64,000 nucleotides of DNA from Liquidambar formosana (Eukaryota; Streptophyta; Magnoliopsida; Saxifragales; Altingiaceae): contig CM077832.1 of the NCBI GenBank assembly GCA_039720395.1, forward strand, positions 13,334,966 to 13,398,965. The letters are read 5' to 3'. Position 1 is the stretch's first letter. Each line of letters begins with the position of its first letter. Positions 1-11,163 of this stretch are shown one piece after another. The position numbers and the translations under genes are program-made. The notes beneath the pieces were generated by a model that did no database searches, had not been told where the DNA came from, and saw only the letters and a program-made list of their open reading frames with translations.

Positions 1-286
1 ATAAACCCACAAAGGGCCTCAAATTCCGTTATTGCCAATGCCATCTCAGGCTTGTGATTATCGTCCTTATAAACATTTGGCAGTGACTTGTGCAAAACCC
101 GAGCCAATTCCTTATCTGGATGCGCCTGTATTGACAATGCTTTCGCAACTGAAAGTACCTAACACACACCCAAAAAATCAGAAGAACAAACAAAACCGTA
201 CACACCTAACAAACCCATTGAAAATTTCAATCTTCAAGGGAAGAAAAACGAAAAATCGCACCAACATACATAAACGAAAACTATAC

Positions 287-338
<52 letters not shown>

Positions 339-708
339 TACCTTGAACAAGAAAGGAAGATCACAACCCCAGTTCTCCACAATCTTATCGCCAAGCACAC
401 TGGGGTTTTGCGAAATCCACGACTTCAGACTCAGCGGCTCGGCCCCAACGTCCGAGACCCCATTGTGGCCACCAGTTTCAACCGCCGAGGCACCATTGTC
501 GCCACCACTTTCAACCACATACGACGGACCAGACTCGTGAGTTCCCATCCAGAACTCGGCATAAGGCTTGTCCAGGTTCGATACTTGACCCGCCGGAATT
601 GAGCGAAAACAGTCTGGCAACTTTCGAGTCGCGGCCGAGAATACCCCAATCGTAGTTTTGAACCGAACATCTCAGCCTCTGAAGCTTCGCCGGAGTGCGA
701 GTCTCCAT
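1..708 (-). CDS. PMI: Mannose-6-phosphate isomerase type I, 5' part (partial at window edge, frameshifted)
   Basis: Phosphomannose isomerase interconverts fructose-6-P and mannose-6-P in the cytosol and feeds GDP-mannose and ascorbate synthesis. Exon 1 runs 708 to 342 from an ATG and carries the family N-terminus ([13 protein letters not shown], then [15 protein letters not shown]). Intron 1 is 341-159 (GT-AG, 183 bp) and holds an (AT)n(AG)n microsatellite. Exon 2 runs from 158 to the window edge and contains [19 protein letters not shown], including the QAHPDK metal-site motif, and reads on to FEALCGF. The rest of the gene lies to the left of the window. Oddity: the frame breaks between SSIEP and DKPYAEFW. 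One extra G (complement of one of the C at 572-573) explains it, and removing one base makes exon 1 exactly 122 codons. Identity is near certain; whether the shift is real is not known. Confidence 0.93.
159..341 (-). repeat. PMI intron 1 with (AT)n(AG)n microsatellite
   Basis: The intron between PMI exons 1 and 2 contains a compound simple repeat: AT dinucleotides at about 287-304, followed directly by AG dinucleotides at 305-336. The repeat abuts the splice donor. Such a tract is likely to vary in length between individuals. Confidence 0.85.
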
Positions 709-960
709 GAATTGTTCGGAACGGATTGCGAAACCCTAGAAACGCAAAGAGTCTTTAGGAGAAAGTAGGGAATATTGGGGAAGAGTATATGTGCGCCATT
801 GGAAGGGAAGCTTTACTGCTTTTTGAAGTCGTTTGAAAGGCGAAGCAAGAGGGAAATAACTTTAGAGAGAGAAAGTAAACTGAAGAGAGAGAAAGACAGA
901 AAGCGAGAGTAAGACGAGGTTAGAAGGGAGTTTAGTTAAGACGACGTTAGAAAGAGAAAG
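709..960 (-). promoter_or_regulatory. PMI 5' leader and proximal promoter with telo-box
   Basis: Upstream of the PMI start codon (minus strand) there is an AAACCCTA telo-box at 731-738, an element common in leaders of growth- and translation-related plant genes. A strongly purine-biased GAGA-rich stretch follows (840-960), read as CT-rich in the sense direction, as is typical of plant 5' leaders. No TATA box could be assigned with confidence. Confidence 0.45.
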
Positions 961-3430
961 ACTCACAACGAGAAACGCGGAGAGAGAATTGGGTAGCGTA
1001 TGGCTTCGCGGTTAGACTATTCCAAGTCGGATTATAAAAAAAAAAGACTATTCCAAATCGGGTTAGAAATGACATGCACCAAAAATATGTGAAAGTGTTG
1101 TAGTCCTCATTACCATTTTTTTTTCTTGCTATCATCCTGAGGTATTTAGACCTTTAACCTCATTATTTCTCGGTCTCAAGTAAAGCCATCATTTATAGTT
1201 TACTTGAAATAGGTGGTTAGTTAGCCCTTTAGAAATACAAAGAGTTGAAACGATTATCTTCTCCTTTCTAAACCTTATTTGTCTAAACTAATTAAGTTAC
1301 TCTTTGGGGTTTCCATCCTTATAACTGGTTAAATGCATTTAGATACATAAGATTAAAAAGTCTTAAAAGGCCCTTCACCTTAAACTTATTTATATAAAAT
1401 TTAGGTTATTGGTAATTTGATGTGTGTGAAAATTGTAAGTGTGATTGAAAAATCGTAGATTTGAAAGTCCGACTTCGAATCCTAGTAGAGTATCATTATA
1501 AATAAAAATAAAAATCAAATCAAATTTTGAACATCGAAAGAATTTTTGTTAACGGGTGTTTATTCCTCTTTACTTCAATTTCAGAGTAGTTATTGGAAAT
1601 TTAATCGGTAGGAGAGAAAGAAAAGTTACTGATTTCTAAAATTTTAAAAATTCTATAATGAAAATGTTAGGATTCAAGGGCAATTTTTATTAATAAAAAT
1701 TATTATCATAATTTCACACCATTCTCAATACCATATTGATTAAAAAAGTAAGTTTACAAATCAAATAATCACTAATATACTACTATTAATGAGATATATA
1801 ATGACATAAAAATGATATATTATTCATTAAGTGGTGGACTAAACAAAACGTGTGAGTAACACAAAAAGTATTTTAGATGTAAATAAATTATGTACTAACA
1901 AAACATCTATAGGGAAAACTTGAGCCCATGGCTGGATTTGGGCAATCCAGTTGCCAAACCGGCCGTAGGAAATAGGAGTTATCGCGAGAGAGAATAGAAA
2001 ATATCGACAAAGAGCATTGGGTTTATCGGTAGCGTGAGTAACGGCGTTAGAGGTAAAAAGGGTCGGTGGGGTTCGGCAGTTTGTGGGATGGCATTTTAGC
2101 GGTTGCAGCTTTGGCAGGGAAAGTGTGGGCTTTTTTTGGGGTGGCATCAGGAATCGGTGCTACGAAACTTCACGTGGCTTGCCATCATCAGCATCTCTCT
2201 CTTTGTTCTCACCTTCCACAATGTACATCTCTATCATGTGGCATGTATGTTCTTCCAGAAATTATAGTAATGGATATTGATCCATGGCTGTCCTTTTCTA
2301 CACGTAAACATGCTTCATCCTTCAGATATTAATTTTTCAAATTTTTTATTTTTTCTCACACTTTTTCTCCTCTTGGATTAGACGTCGGAACACAGTGTCT
2401 GCGAAAAAAAATATTACAAAAATCTCCTACAAAATAAATAAAAATTTGAATTTAAAATGAGGATAAAAATTGATATTAAGTAGTTAAGGAAAGAGAGAAT
2501 AAGAAGGTAGTTATGATGAAGGGAGAGAAAATTGGGATAAAGGAAGAGGATAATAGGTGATTAAGTTAGAGTTTATTTAGGAGTCTTTACTCAAAACACC
2601 TTTCTACTCCCATTAATCTCTACATTTTTAAAACTGATGAGGGTTTTTTGGTAATCCATCATATACATTTAACTAAAATTCTAAACACTTTCTATATTAG
2701 TATAGATAAATATGGCCGCTTTACAAGAAAGACTCGTGTACCATAAACTTGTTTAAATCTAATGAAAACAAAATTGAAGGATATGCGAAGGTCATGCGCA
2801 TAAAAACTGATCAAACATGATCACTATTAAGATATGAAACATTTTTCTTTTTCTTTTTTATGTGTGAGTATCATAGAATTTTGTTTTGTTTTTTACCATA
2901 ATTTTTTTGGTTAAAAATACTTTTAGTGTGGCATATGAGCGTACGAATGCAATTATCTAAAGTCTAAACAGAGCAATTTCAATATTTTTCCTAATGTTAG
3001 AAACATGCCACATCGCACATCAATTATATGTCGAGGTTAACATGTTTTCTTATAATTGTTCGGGCCATCCACTAACAAGTTTAGGGTTTTGAATTGGAAA
3101 CTTCACTCCTAAAAGATGCTAAAGCTATCAATTCACTTATATAGTTTATTTATCAATTAATGTGTTAATAGTGGAGCTAGGAATTTTATCTAAAAGGACT
3201 ACTTTTAGTTAATTGGTAAAGTTTTATCATTACTTTTTTAAATTTTTTTAAAAAAAAAAAAAAAAAAAGATACAAACAAATTTCTTTTCTTCTAAATGAC
3301 ATAATAACTTTTGAATTAATAACATATATGAAAAGGATTTACATCAATAGGGGTGAAAAAACATTTAACGGGGCAGATTTATGACTTTCACGATTCATAT
3401 CCACACCTAGATCCAAGAATTAATTACCTA
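961..3430. other. AT-rich intergenic DNA, no supported gene
   Basis: No supported gene. Short open frames at 1839-2332 on both strands include a hydrophobic run on the plus strand (around 2066-2332), but I recognise no family and see no exon structure. The stretch also holds poly-A near 3250-3268 and ordinary AT-rich spacer. Confidence 0.5.
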
Positions 3431-3720
3431 TCAATGATGGTATGTCCTACTAACCTTTACTATTACGCCTAGAGGGCTAACCACAAGGTTTGAACCCAAG
3501 ACCTCATTGTTGGTATTCCAACCATGAGGCCAAGCCACACCTAGTGATTTATATACAAAATTTTAATTATAAAAAAAAGTATGAGTGGGGCACAGTGCCT
3601 ATCAGGCCTCATGTACGTGGCTTCTCCACTACCATTAGGATCAGGTTTGGGAAGACACCCACTATCCCACAAATCTATCATGTTGCCATCCTTATATAAA
3701 TTTGATGGATTCACTCGGTA
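3428..3720 (-). mobile_element. tRNA-derived SINE-like remnant
   Basis: Read on the minus strand, the stretch around 3480-3550 has a tRNA-like head: a GTGGCTTGGCCTCATGG box A-like segment and, about 35 bases on, GGGTTCAAACC, a good pol III box B. The flank at 3580-3720 looks like a SINE body. No target-site duplication was identified, so only the head is well supported. Confidence 0.35.
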
Positions 3721-5341
3721 GATGTAGTACCGTCACTCTTTTTGTAAATGATAATTTACTTTGCCACCTCTTATATATAAGAATAAGAGAAGAAAAAAAA
3801 AAAAAAGGTTTTTTTTTTAATTTTTCTAATTTTTTTTTTAACATTTTAAGAATTAATTTCTGAATGCACTAAACCAATGTAGAGAATATACTCTTAAAAT
3901 CGTCCAAAAAAGAATTTAATTAAGGTTTACGCAAAGTAACCCAAACATCTTGACCGTCAAACAAAAAAAAAAATATATATTTATATATATAAAATTCTGA
4001 TTAGGGAGCCGTGAGGATGAAGTTCAAAGGCATCAAAGCGTATACATGCAACATGGTATGGCATTCACATGGAATCATGGATGGATGGGCAAGGATTGTT
4101 GGTAAAATTTTATCATTGACTTTTTTCTTTTCTTTTTTTTTTCTCACCCTAGCCCCTTGTTTTGTTTTGCCAATAAAAGTATGCAGAGCCAGCTTTTGTT
4201 GAACCAATCCTCTAAATACGTTAGTTAATTGCTTCGAGGATTTTCTATGGTCCGACGCTATCAGTATTTGACTTTGTCACTTTCAACTTGATATATGCTT
4301 TTTCTCTTTCATTTTCAAGGTTCCATAGCTACTTCCTTTTTCAAGGTTCGATAGCTACTTATAAGAACTTTATTTTTTATTTTTTTTATTTTTTATGGAA
4401 CGATAGAATATCAGTAATGTATTTAGGAACATGCATGAATCCATGAAATCTTTTATTTTTCTTTAATTTTTTCCTTGTTTTGTTGACTTTTTATATGTGA
4501 GAAGGTATATTAAACCATATCACAATATCACAACTCAATTTTTTTTAAATGAAAAACGATAGCAACGACTAACGAGCTAGCAAATTATTTCTTAAAATTA
4601 TCTTGGGTTTTAAGACAATTTTGGTAAAAGCACATTTCAATTGTTACATCATTTCTCATTTGTGTTACATGGCATGAGTTCATTGCATGTCGTTTTTCTT
4701 CTTCTTCATTTTTTTATTTTTTAATTTTTAAAATGTAAAACAATTGTTGTAATTTTTTTTTTTTATTTAATGAATAGGGACTCATGCAAGAAAAGATGGT
4801 GAATAAATTAAATTTACTATCTTATCTTATATATTTTTATGTTTTTTAAAAAATTGAAAAAACATTTGCGAGCAATCCAAGATGGTGACATCCCTTTATA
4901 TACTAGTAATAATTAATTAATTAATGTCGTGCGACAACTTCTACTGTTTAAAATATCAAAACTAAAAAGATAAATAATTAATCCATTGACCATTAAGGTA
5001 CTTCCTATGCCATTATTGCACATTATAGTTACAAAGGAGAAGACACCTTACCTACAATTGATAACACAGTTCCATCATAGAGAGCAACTAAAAGCCTTAG
5101 CCTAAGAATATAAAAAATAAATAAATAGAGAGCAATAAAAGACAGAGCACAGCCACAATTAAAGACGTATACATGAGCAAAATCAAAACAAATCTCACTC
5201 ATTTATGGTAATTATATTGCCTCACAAATGATTATTCCTCCCCTCCAACCTTTGAGCTCAAAAAAGAGAGCAAGGATTTTGCTTTCCGATATTAAAGTTG
5301 TGAAAAGATATATCGTCTTCCAATTAGCATCATGGAAAGGG
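3721..5341. other. AT-rich spacer with scattered repeat fragments
   Basis: No gene seen. Around 3843-3960 there is a degenerate copy of the motif GAATTAATTTCT...TGCACTAAAC that recurs in both copies of the duplication further right (near 5560-5625 and 8690-8745), so it is a dispersed repeat. Confidence 0.4.
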
Positions 5342-6253
5342 TTGTGTGCATGATGGATTGGCAAGGGTGCAATGAGGGTGGTGGTTGTTGCCTAATTGCA
5401 TTGACTGAAAAATTAATACAATTTATTGCGTTTTAGCCATATTGATTGCGATGTTTATTTTTTGGTGACAACCTTTTTTTTGTTTTTTTTGACGGTTAGG
5501 GTGTCCGGGCCAACTTACACGCATCTCGACTAAATCTCTCCTTGGACGATCTTAAGGGCGTAGTCCCCCACATTCGTTTAGTGCATTTAGAAATTAATTC
5601 CTAAAATATTCCCCAGAAAAATCGAACCCAGGTTAATAGAATAGTGACAACCTTTTTATACTTGCATTTTGAGTGGCAAAAATACCACTTCCTATCATCC
5701 TTCCATTGCTTTCCATATTTAGTCCTTTCGAAATTCCTTTCAACCAATTATCTAGATGGATCCCTAAATCACCTTCGATAAAACTTGAACGAATTTAATT
5801 TTACATAAGATTAATCATTTGTGGAGCAATACAATGACCCAGCTAATTCTTGATAAGGGTAAGACTCCAGTCTAAAGAGTGAGAAGTTGAATTTAGAACC
5901 TTCTGGTTCTTACACCTCTTACTGTTTGAGGTCCCAAAAACCATTTGTCCACCCTTGAAAGTAATAGGTTTTTCTTTAACAAAATTTTTCTTTAATATTT
6001 AATATATATCATCTAGTTACTACTTTAATATCTCCATGTCTTTCCATATCAACTCTAAAAAAAGAATGGTTCTACATCCGTTGATTAATGTGGCATTCAC
6101 TTTTTTAAAGAAATATAATGTTCATTTATTTATTAATTTTTTATTAATTACAACCATTCCATTGACATGTATCACCACTAAAGCATTTAATAGATATATA
6201 GCTCATGAGAGTAGCACAAGTGGCATAGGATTATAGTTCATGAACCAGAGACC
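5342..6253 (+). repeat. 0.9-kb direct duplication, copy A
   Basis: Begins TGTGTGCATGATGGATTGGC and matches 8453-9402 almost along its whole length, ending near CATGAACCAGAGACC. Differences are mostly single substitutions and short indels; copy B has about 40 extra bases. The copies flank the RIP remnant and the tandem array. The homology has no clean LTR ends or flanking 5-bp duplications, so I read it as a segmental duplication and not as LTRs. A dispersed repeat (about 5490-5640, with GTGTCCGGGCC) lies in both copies and therefore predates the event. Confidence 0.85.
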
Positions 6254-6403
6254 TGATATTTCTTGGTATTCTAGAAACTTATTTTTTCATCGGCATTACT
6301 GCTTGAAAATTAGGTGCCTTAGTTTGTTGGGTTTCAGTAGTTGAAGAGGCTCAGGTGGAGTTGTGTTACGAGACGATGATGAAAAGAAAGGATGGGGTTC
6401 GAT

Positions 6404-7150
6404 GGTGGGATGGTTGCTGTTGTTTGGTGAGGCTGGTAAAAAGTGGAGGTGGGTAATGGCGGACTGGTTTCGACGAAAACTAACATTGAAGTAGAGTGAA
6501 CGTCGATGAGCCGTGCTCAGACAAGACGGCTTTTAAAGAACACACTGCACTTAGTATCGCCCACTCATCTCCTCTCTTTCTCTCATGCTCTTTCTCTCTC
6601 TAAGCCTATTCTCTCTTCCCAAAACCCCAAAATGTGTGTTTGTCTGATGGCTAGTAAAAAGTGGAGGTAGGTAATTGCGAATTGGTTTTGACGAAAATTG
6701 ACGTTAAAGTTGAGTAAATGCCGGCGAGCCTTGCTCGAAGAAGACAGCCTTCGAAAAACACTCAGTATCTCTCACTTAGCTCCTCTATTTCTCTCATGCT
6801 CTCTCTCTCTTTAAACCTATTCTCTCTTCCCAAAACCCAAAATGTGTGTTTGTCTGGTGAGGTTGGTAAAAAGTGAAGGTGGGTAATGGCGAACTGGTTT
6901 CGACGAAAATTGACTTTGAAGTTAAGTAAACGCTGGCAAACCTTGCTTGGAGAAGACGGCCTCCAAAGAACATTCAGTATGTCTCACTCACCTCCTTTCT
7001 TTCTCTCATGCTCTTTCTCTCTCTAAGCCTATTCTCTCTTCCCAAAATCCAAAATGTGTGTTTGTCTGGTGAGGCTGGTAAAAAGTGAAGGTGGGTAATG
7101 GCAAACTAGTTTCGATGAAAACTGATGTTGAAGTTGAGTAAACGCCGGCA
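6404..7150 (+). repeat. Tandem array, unit about 212 bp, about 3.4 copies
   Basis: The phrase GGCTGGTAAAAAGTG (with variants) recurs at 6431, 6649, 6861 and 7073, giving spacings of 218, 212 and 212 bp. Each unit goes on through a GACGAAAA segment, a CT-rich stretch with TCTCTCATGCTC, and TTCCCAAAA...TGTGTGTTTGTCTG. The last unit is cut off near 7150, just past the 3' end of the RIP remnant. Unit-to-unit divergence looks moderate by eye. No coding potential is evident. Confidence 0.88.
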
Positions 7151-7184
7151 TAATATGACGTATGTCAGCAATCGCTTTTTTCGC

Positions 7185-7976
7185 CTATTCTTTGGTCTTT
7201 GTATCAACTTTTAACATCTTACGAAGCCTATCGCCAAGTTCCAAACTGTGCCCCATATAAACCCAAAACAAGGCTTTAGAAAGGGTTATCCATTCATTTA
7301 TGATATCACCGAAATTATCTGGGAGAGTAGCTCCCATTTCATCCTTACCACCGAGGTGCACCAAGATCGACTCAAATCTGATTACCTCTGGAAACATAAG
7401 GATAAAAGTAAAAAAGACCCTAGCCTTTTTAGCTAAAGTTGGATCCTTATTCCACAGGTCAAATATGGAATCATTTAACTGCATTTTCACAAGTTGAACT
7501 CGAGCCTTGTCACCACCGTAAACTTTTTCCAAAGATACATAAGTATCCATCAAACCTATGAATTCTGAGTGTGGAATTTTGTATAACTTAGGATTGTCTA
7601 CTTTGGGGATAACTCCTAACTCAAACCACTTTTCACCTTAGTAGTTTATAACCAATTAAGTAAAGGTCGTGACATTGTATCCAAAGTGTCATTTCTTTAG
7701 TCGATTTATTAGTCCTTAGAGTCAAATGAAAATATTCATCTCTATCAGCTCAAGAACTGGAAGAATCTTTAAGATATATGTACTCACCAGCTTGTTCCGT
7801 AAGAAGTCAATCACGTTTTTGTAGGCTTTCCATTCTCTCTTTGGTGTCGAACTTCCTTCTTCTTCCACTATTTCTTCTTCGATGTCTAATGTCGCAACGA
7901 AATTTGGTGGATTTATCTTTGGTTTAGACATTTCTGCACCAGAAGAGGAAACAATATTATGCTCTGAGTTCTGCAT
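7185..7976 (-). pseudogene. Ribosome-inactivating protein (rRNA N-glycosidase) pseudogene
   Basis: RIPs depurinate one adenine in the sarcin-ricin loop of 28S rRNA. The 3' reading frame (7553-7185) carries the family catalytic motif as PEVIRFESI: Glu codon 7388-7386 and Arg codon 7379-7377, in the E-x-x-R-F arrangement, preceded by a hydrophobic helix. The N-terminal frame (from ATG 7976) has an acidic linker and a WKAYKNVIDFL helix. A middle piece lies in a different frame at about 7757-7660. The gene is broken: a frame change near 7745-7757, stop codons and a second frame change around 7635-7650. The whole span equals about 264 codons, close to one RIP domain. There is no signal peptide at the apparent N-terminus and no lectin domain follows. 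I infer that it is non-functional here; indel errors in the assembly could contribute. Confidence 0.78.
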
Positions 7977-8452
7977 GCCAAAGGAAAATTACCTCATGGT
8001 GATCATTTCCAACAAAAGGGTACAAATGGATTGTCTTGCAAAATTAACTACCAACTTCCTTCGTTTGGTATTAATCTAAGAAGTGGTCACCAAAAGGTAA
8101 TGTCCCCAAAACAATTTAGCCTTCCAATGCTATATTTTATTGGGGGAATTTGTGGGTTAACGTTAAATAAGTACACATCAATAATGCTATCCTCCCTAAA
8201 AAAGATGAGATTAAGAAAAACTTTTGATTGACTTATTACCCGTAGTGCTTAATTTATTTAGTACCCTTTCTTGCCTATATCAAGAATGTCCTTCATGTAA
8301 TTAATAAATAAATAAAAATCTATACCATGCTTATTGAACAAGCTAGACCCCAAACCAGGGGAAATACAAACAAGAAAAGTTGAAAGGACCCTAAAAAGCA
8401 AGCAAAAACAATAATAATAATAATTAAAAAAAAAACTTTTAAAAGAACGCAA
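7977..8452. other. Upstream flank of the RIP remnant
   Basis: No further coding exon seen. At 8065-8103 there is a short segment (TTTGGTATTAATCTAAGAAG, then GGTCACCAAAAGGTAA) that closely resembles part of the Helitron at 35368-37070, so it is a transposon-derived fragment and not RIP coding sequence. The rest is AT-rich. Confidence 0.4.
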
Positions 8453-9402
8453 TTTGTGTGCATGATGGATTGGCAATGGTGTAATAAGGGTGGTGGTTGT
8501 TGCCTAATTGCATTGACTGAAAAATTAATACAATTTATTGTGTTTTAGCCATATTGATTGCGATGTTCATTCCTTGGTGACAACCTTCTCTTTTTTCTTT
8601 TTTCATTTTTTATTTGTTTGAAGGTTAGGGTGTCCAGGCCAGCTTGCGCGCACCTCGACTAAATCCCTCCCCGAACGATTTTAAAGGCGCAGTCCCCCAC
8701 ATCAGCCTGGTGCATTTAGAAATTAATTCCTAAAATACTCCCTAGAAGAATCGAACCTAGGTTGATAGAATGGTGACAACCTTTTTATACTTGCATTTTT
8801 TTTATGCTTGCATTTTGAGTGGCAAAAATACCACTTCCATTTTATCATCCTTCCATTGCTTTCCATATTTAGTCCTTTTGAAATTCCCTTCAACCAATTA
8901 TCTAGATGGATCCCTAAATCACCTTCGATAAAACTTGAACGGATTTAATTTTACATAAGATTAATCATTTGTGAAGCAATACAATGACCTAGCTAATTCT
9001 TGACAAGGGTAAGACTCCGTCTAAGGAGTGAGAGGTTGAATTTAGAACTTTCCAGTTCTTACACTTCTTACTATTTGAGGTCCCAAAAACCATCTGTCCA
9101 CCCTTGAAAGTAATAGGTTTTTCTTTAATAAAATTTTTCTTTAATATTTAGTATATATCATCCAGTTACTACTTTAATATCTCCATGTCTTTCCATATCA
9201 ACTCTAAAAAAAGAATGGTTCTACATCCATTGATTGATGTGGCATTCACTTTTTAAAGTAAAATAATGTTCATTTATTTATTTATTTTCGATTAATTACA
9301 ACCATTCCATTGACATATGTCACCACTAAAGCATTTAGTAGATATATAACTCGTGAGAGTAGAACAAGTGGCATAGGATTACAATTCATGAACTAGAGAC
9401 CC
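8453..9402 (+). repeat. 0.9-kb direct duplication, copy B
   Basis: Second copy of the block at 5342-6253, same orientation, starting TGTGTGCATGATGGATTGGC and ending near CATGAACTAGAGACC. It has extra bases in a CT-rich stretch near 8585-8625 and a short repeated phrase near 8785-8820. Together the copies bracket about 2.2 kb that contains the 212-bp array and the RIP remnant. Confidence 0.85.
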
Positions 9403-9642
9403 CAATGGATGAGTCTAGTCTCAATAACTTGAGATATCGATTTGTCAGAGAAAAAAAAAGAACACATACACATCCCATGAATGAAATTAGTAAGTTTAAT
9501 ATTTCTTTATCCAAAATTTAACGAAATGTTAAAAATTAAATCTTCTTTAAATTACTAAATATTAATGGACAATTTATGCGAATTTAACAAGGAAAAATGG
9601 AATGACACGAAACAAAAATTTCCATTTTTATAGTAATATAGA

Positions 9643-10907
9643 GGGTAAAATACATTTACACCCCCTGTGTTTATTGACTATTACACTGACACCCCCCGTC
9701 CTTTTTGAAATTACATTGCCCTCCCCTACTTTAGAAAATAATATACACATTCCTCCATCCGTCAACCCGCCGTTTAAAGGATTAACAGCTATTGCTGACG
9801 TCATGTAAAAAATGGGCTGATAATACCCATTTTACCCTTATTGAAACCAAAACGCTGCGTTTGGCATGGAAGATACTCCCCCAAATTTGAATGAAGCCAA
9901 CACTCTCACCCTCAAGCCCTAGAACCCAATCTCGCAGCCATGGCCATGGACGGGGGCGGAGCGAGTGCTGCTGCTGCTTCTTCTCTTCTTCTTATTCGTG
10001 CATTTTTTTTCTTTCAAAGCCATTTTCCCAGCCAACTCCATTTTTTCCGGCAAAGAAGCACAAAGAAGAAGCAACAGCCTGTTGCAACAGATTTGCCCCG
10101 AGGCAACCCCTCTTCTTCATCTTCATGTCTTTCAAAAAAAAAATTTTTGCCCCCCTATTGCAACAGCCTCGAACGCTGGTGACGCTCGGGTCTAACGCCA
10201 TCCTCTTCACTTCTCCCTTGGTGTCGAGATTTTCTGGCAAGATTCTTCCTCTTCCCTCTTCTACTCTTCTTTTTTTTTTTTTTCTTTCCTTTTTCTTTTC
10301 CTTTGCTCATCAGATTTGCGTGGGACGACAACCAATACCCAGTTCGACGGCGAGCTTTTTTCCGACGTCACAGCCTTCATTTTTTTCGGCGTCGAAGCCT
10401 TGATTTTTCTGGCGAGCATTTTTTGGGTTTGTTCGTGCGTCGAAGTCTCGTCGGTGAAGGAAATGTTTGCGGCAGGGAGACGAAAGGGAGATGAGACGAG
10501 AGGGAAACGAGAGGGAGAAGGAGCTCGAACGGGCTTCTGGCAGTGTGGGGAGGCTTTGGGTTTTTCTCAGAAAATGGGTTTGGGTTTGGTGTCGAGGGAG
10601 AGTGACAAGAAATGCTCGTCGGAAAAAATAGTCTTTAACGCTCGTCGGAAAAAATGGAGTCTTTGACCCACCTTCCGTCGAGCTCTAGCCTTCCTTTTGT
10701 CGAGCTCTCCCACCGATACTCTTCATGGAGCAGATCTGGTTGTGGGGTGCTCCAGTAGCAAACCCCCATCCCATCCACCCTCCCTCTGCACCACAATGCC
10801 AAACGCGACGGTGATGGCTACGGCGCGGCGAGGTGAGCGGGGTTTGCTGCGATGGGAGGTACTGTGTGAGGGTTTAGAGAAAAAAGAAAAGAAAAAGAAA
10901 AGGAAAA

Positions 10908-10939
<32 letters not shown>

Positions 10940-11154
10940 TAAAGAAGAAGAAAGAGATGGGCAACGGGGTGCGGGAGAGAGCAAAAACACAAAACGACAT
11001 TGTTTTAAAAGAAGGGTAATTTGATCTTTTTACATTTCCGTTAATCATGTTAAGGTTGCCGTTCTGATAAGGGGAGGGCAGTGTAATTTCAGAAATGACG
11101 GAGAGTGTCAGTGTAATAGTCAGTAAACACAGGGGGTGTAAATGTATTTTACCC
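9643..11154. mobile_element. Mutator-like element (non-autonomous), 1512 bp, perfect 9-bp TSD
   Basis: Starts GGGTAAAATACATTTACACC and ends with the inverted counterpart (...AATGTATTTTACCC). The terminal inverted repeats match for roughly 100 bp. Identical 9-bp direct repeats TAATATAGA flank it at 9634-9642 and 11155-11163, the hallmark length for Mutator-like elements. The interior (about 9860-10980) is richer in GC than its surroundings and strongly strand-biased: pyrimidine-rich on the left, purine-rich on the right, ending in a (GA)n tract at 10913-10939. It has several open frames but no transposase and no protein I recognise. Captured host sequence, as in a Pack-MULE, is possible but unproven. 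Confidence 0.9.
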
Positions 11155-11163
11155 TAATATAGA

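Noticed and set aside
287..336. The (AT)n(AG)n tract as a promoter or GAGA element
   Set aside because: It lies inside PMI intron 1 next to the splice donor; simple repeat slippage is enough to explain it.
1839..2332. Overlapping open frames on both strands near 2.1 kb
   Set aside because: Moderately protein-like, but no family recognised and no splice or promoter context on either strand.
5342..9402. The 0.9-kb repeats as LTRs of a retrotransposon carrying the RIP gene
   Set aside because: No TG...CA termini with matching flanking duplications, homology fades without sharp ends, and no primer-binding site, polypurine tract, gag or pol in between.
9891..10666. Open frames of 170 and 116 codons inside the 9643 element
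   Set aside because: Composition-driven (Phe/Ser/Pro-rich and charged), no recognisable domain, and inside a transposon with no transposase. Kept only as possible cargo.
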